From NCBI GenBank assembly GCA_020722685.1, contig DYKH01000242.1:1-6842 (forward strand): DNA of 6,842 nucleotides, read 5' to 3'. The notes under the pieces are model-generated. The model was not told where the DNA came from. It worked only from the letters and a program-made list of their open reading frames with translations, and made no database searches. Made by a program: the position numbers and the translations under genes. The stretch is from Caldithrix sp. Its GTDB lineage: Bacteria > KSB1 > UBA2214 > DYKH01. The first letter of the stretch is position 1. Each line of letters starts with the position of its first letter. This document shows, piece after piece, positions 6,784 through 6,842 of this stretch.

Positions 6784-6842
6784 CTATTCCTTTTCATTGC
6801 GTTCCAATAAACTCATGCTATGATCATGGTGAGGAACGCATT
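6784..6842 (-). CDS. possible 3' end of an upstream gene (partial, tentative)
   Basis: On the minus strand one frame stays open from the window edge for 18 codons to a TAG at 6786-6784, two bases before the ATG of the SQD1-like gene. The encoded tail would read CVPHHDHSMSLLERNEKE, a polar, charged C-terminus. The tight spacing, and a Shine-Dalgarno AAGGA (6792-6788) inside its last codons, match the other junctions of this operon. The evidence is weak: 18 open codons occur often by chance. A second frame, ending at TGA 6815-6813 with the hydrophobic tail NAFLTMIIA, is an equally legitimate candidate and would leave about 31 bases before the next gene. No function can be assigned. Confidence 0.35.
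   Translation of the reverse strand, partial: CVPHHDHSMSLLERNEKE
6798..6840. repeat. 8-bp inverted repeat upstream of the SQD1-like gene
   Basis: The arms tgcgttcc (6798-6805) and ggaacgca (6833-6840) are perfect inverse complements separated by 27 bases. The spacer contains the smaller palindrome atgatcat (6820-6827). On the transcribed strand this would be a hairpin ending five bases before the Shine-Dalgarno of the first complete gene. No T-run follows, so it is not a classical terminator. It could be an operator, a 5'-leader hairpin, or chance within an upstream coding region. Confidence 0.4.

Noticed and set aside
6782..6812. Sigma-54 promoter suggested by TTGGAACGC on the minus strand
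   Set aside because: The required GC of the -12 element is not found at the proper spacing from the GG.
6798..6840. Rho-independent terminator at the inverted repeat
   Set aside because: The loop is long, the stem is only 8 bp, and no T-run follows on the minus strand.

Overview
The window is one uninterrupted run of six complete genes, all on the minus strand, plus a possible seventh cut by the right edge. An outer-membrane TolC-family protein, a Tat-type signal peptide and a periplasmic adaptor indicate a Gram-negative bacterium. Base composition looks close to half G+C by eye. Nothing here fixes the taxon; an acidophilic or sulfur-metabolising proteobacterium is a guess, based only on the sulfoquinovose-synthase-like gene and general resemblance.

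In the direction of transcription (right to left) the order is: (0) 6842-6784, a possible 3' end of an upstream gene; (1) 6781-5606, a UDP-sulfoquinovose synthase (SQD1/SqdB) homologue; (2) 5591-4731, a Tat-exported TIM-barrel protein resembling family 18 glycoside hydrolases; (3) 4727-3639, a HlyD/EmrA-type membrane fusion protein; (4) 3635-2628, a cytoplasmic protein joining a TackOD1-like multi-zinc-ribbon domain to a degenerate GGDEF domain that keeps an RxxD inhibitory-site motif; (5) 2650-1349, a membrane-embedded processive family 2 glycosyltransferase; (6) 1341-13, a TolC-family outer-membrane channel. Gaps are 14, 3, 3, -23 and 7 bases, so this is almost certainly one operon with translational coupling. 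There is no non-coding stretch longer than 61 bases, and I see no RNA gene, insertion sequence, CRISPR array or terminator.

Read together, the genes look like a synthase-dependent exopolysaccharide system with an unusual export route. The glycosyltransferase would polymerise and extrude the chain across the inner membrane. HlyD and TolC homologues would carry it through the periplasm and outer membrane with no ABC or MFS pump present. The Tat-exported hydrolase would trim the chain, the TackOD1/degenerate-GGDEF protein would gate synthesis in response to c-di-GMP (compare PelD), and the SQD1 homologue would supply a modified nucleotide sugar. The individual families are well supported by motifs. 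The joint function, the polymer and the ligand are inferences. An AGGA at the far left edge suggests the operon continues beyond the window.
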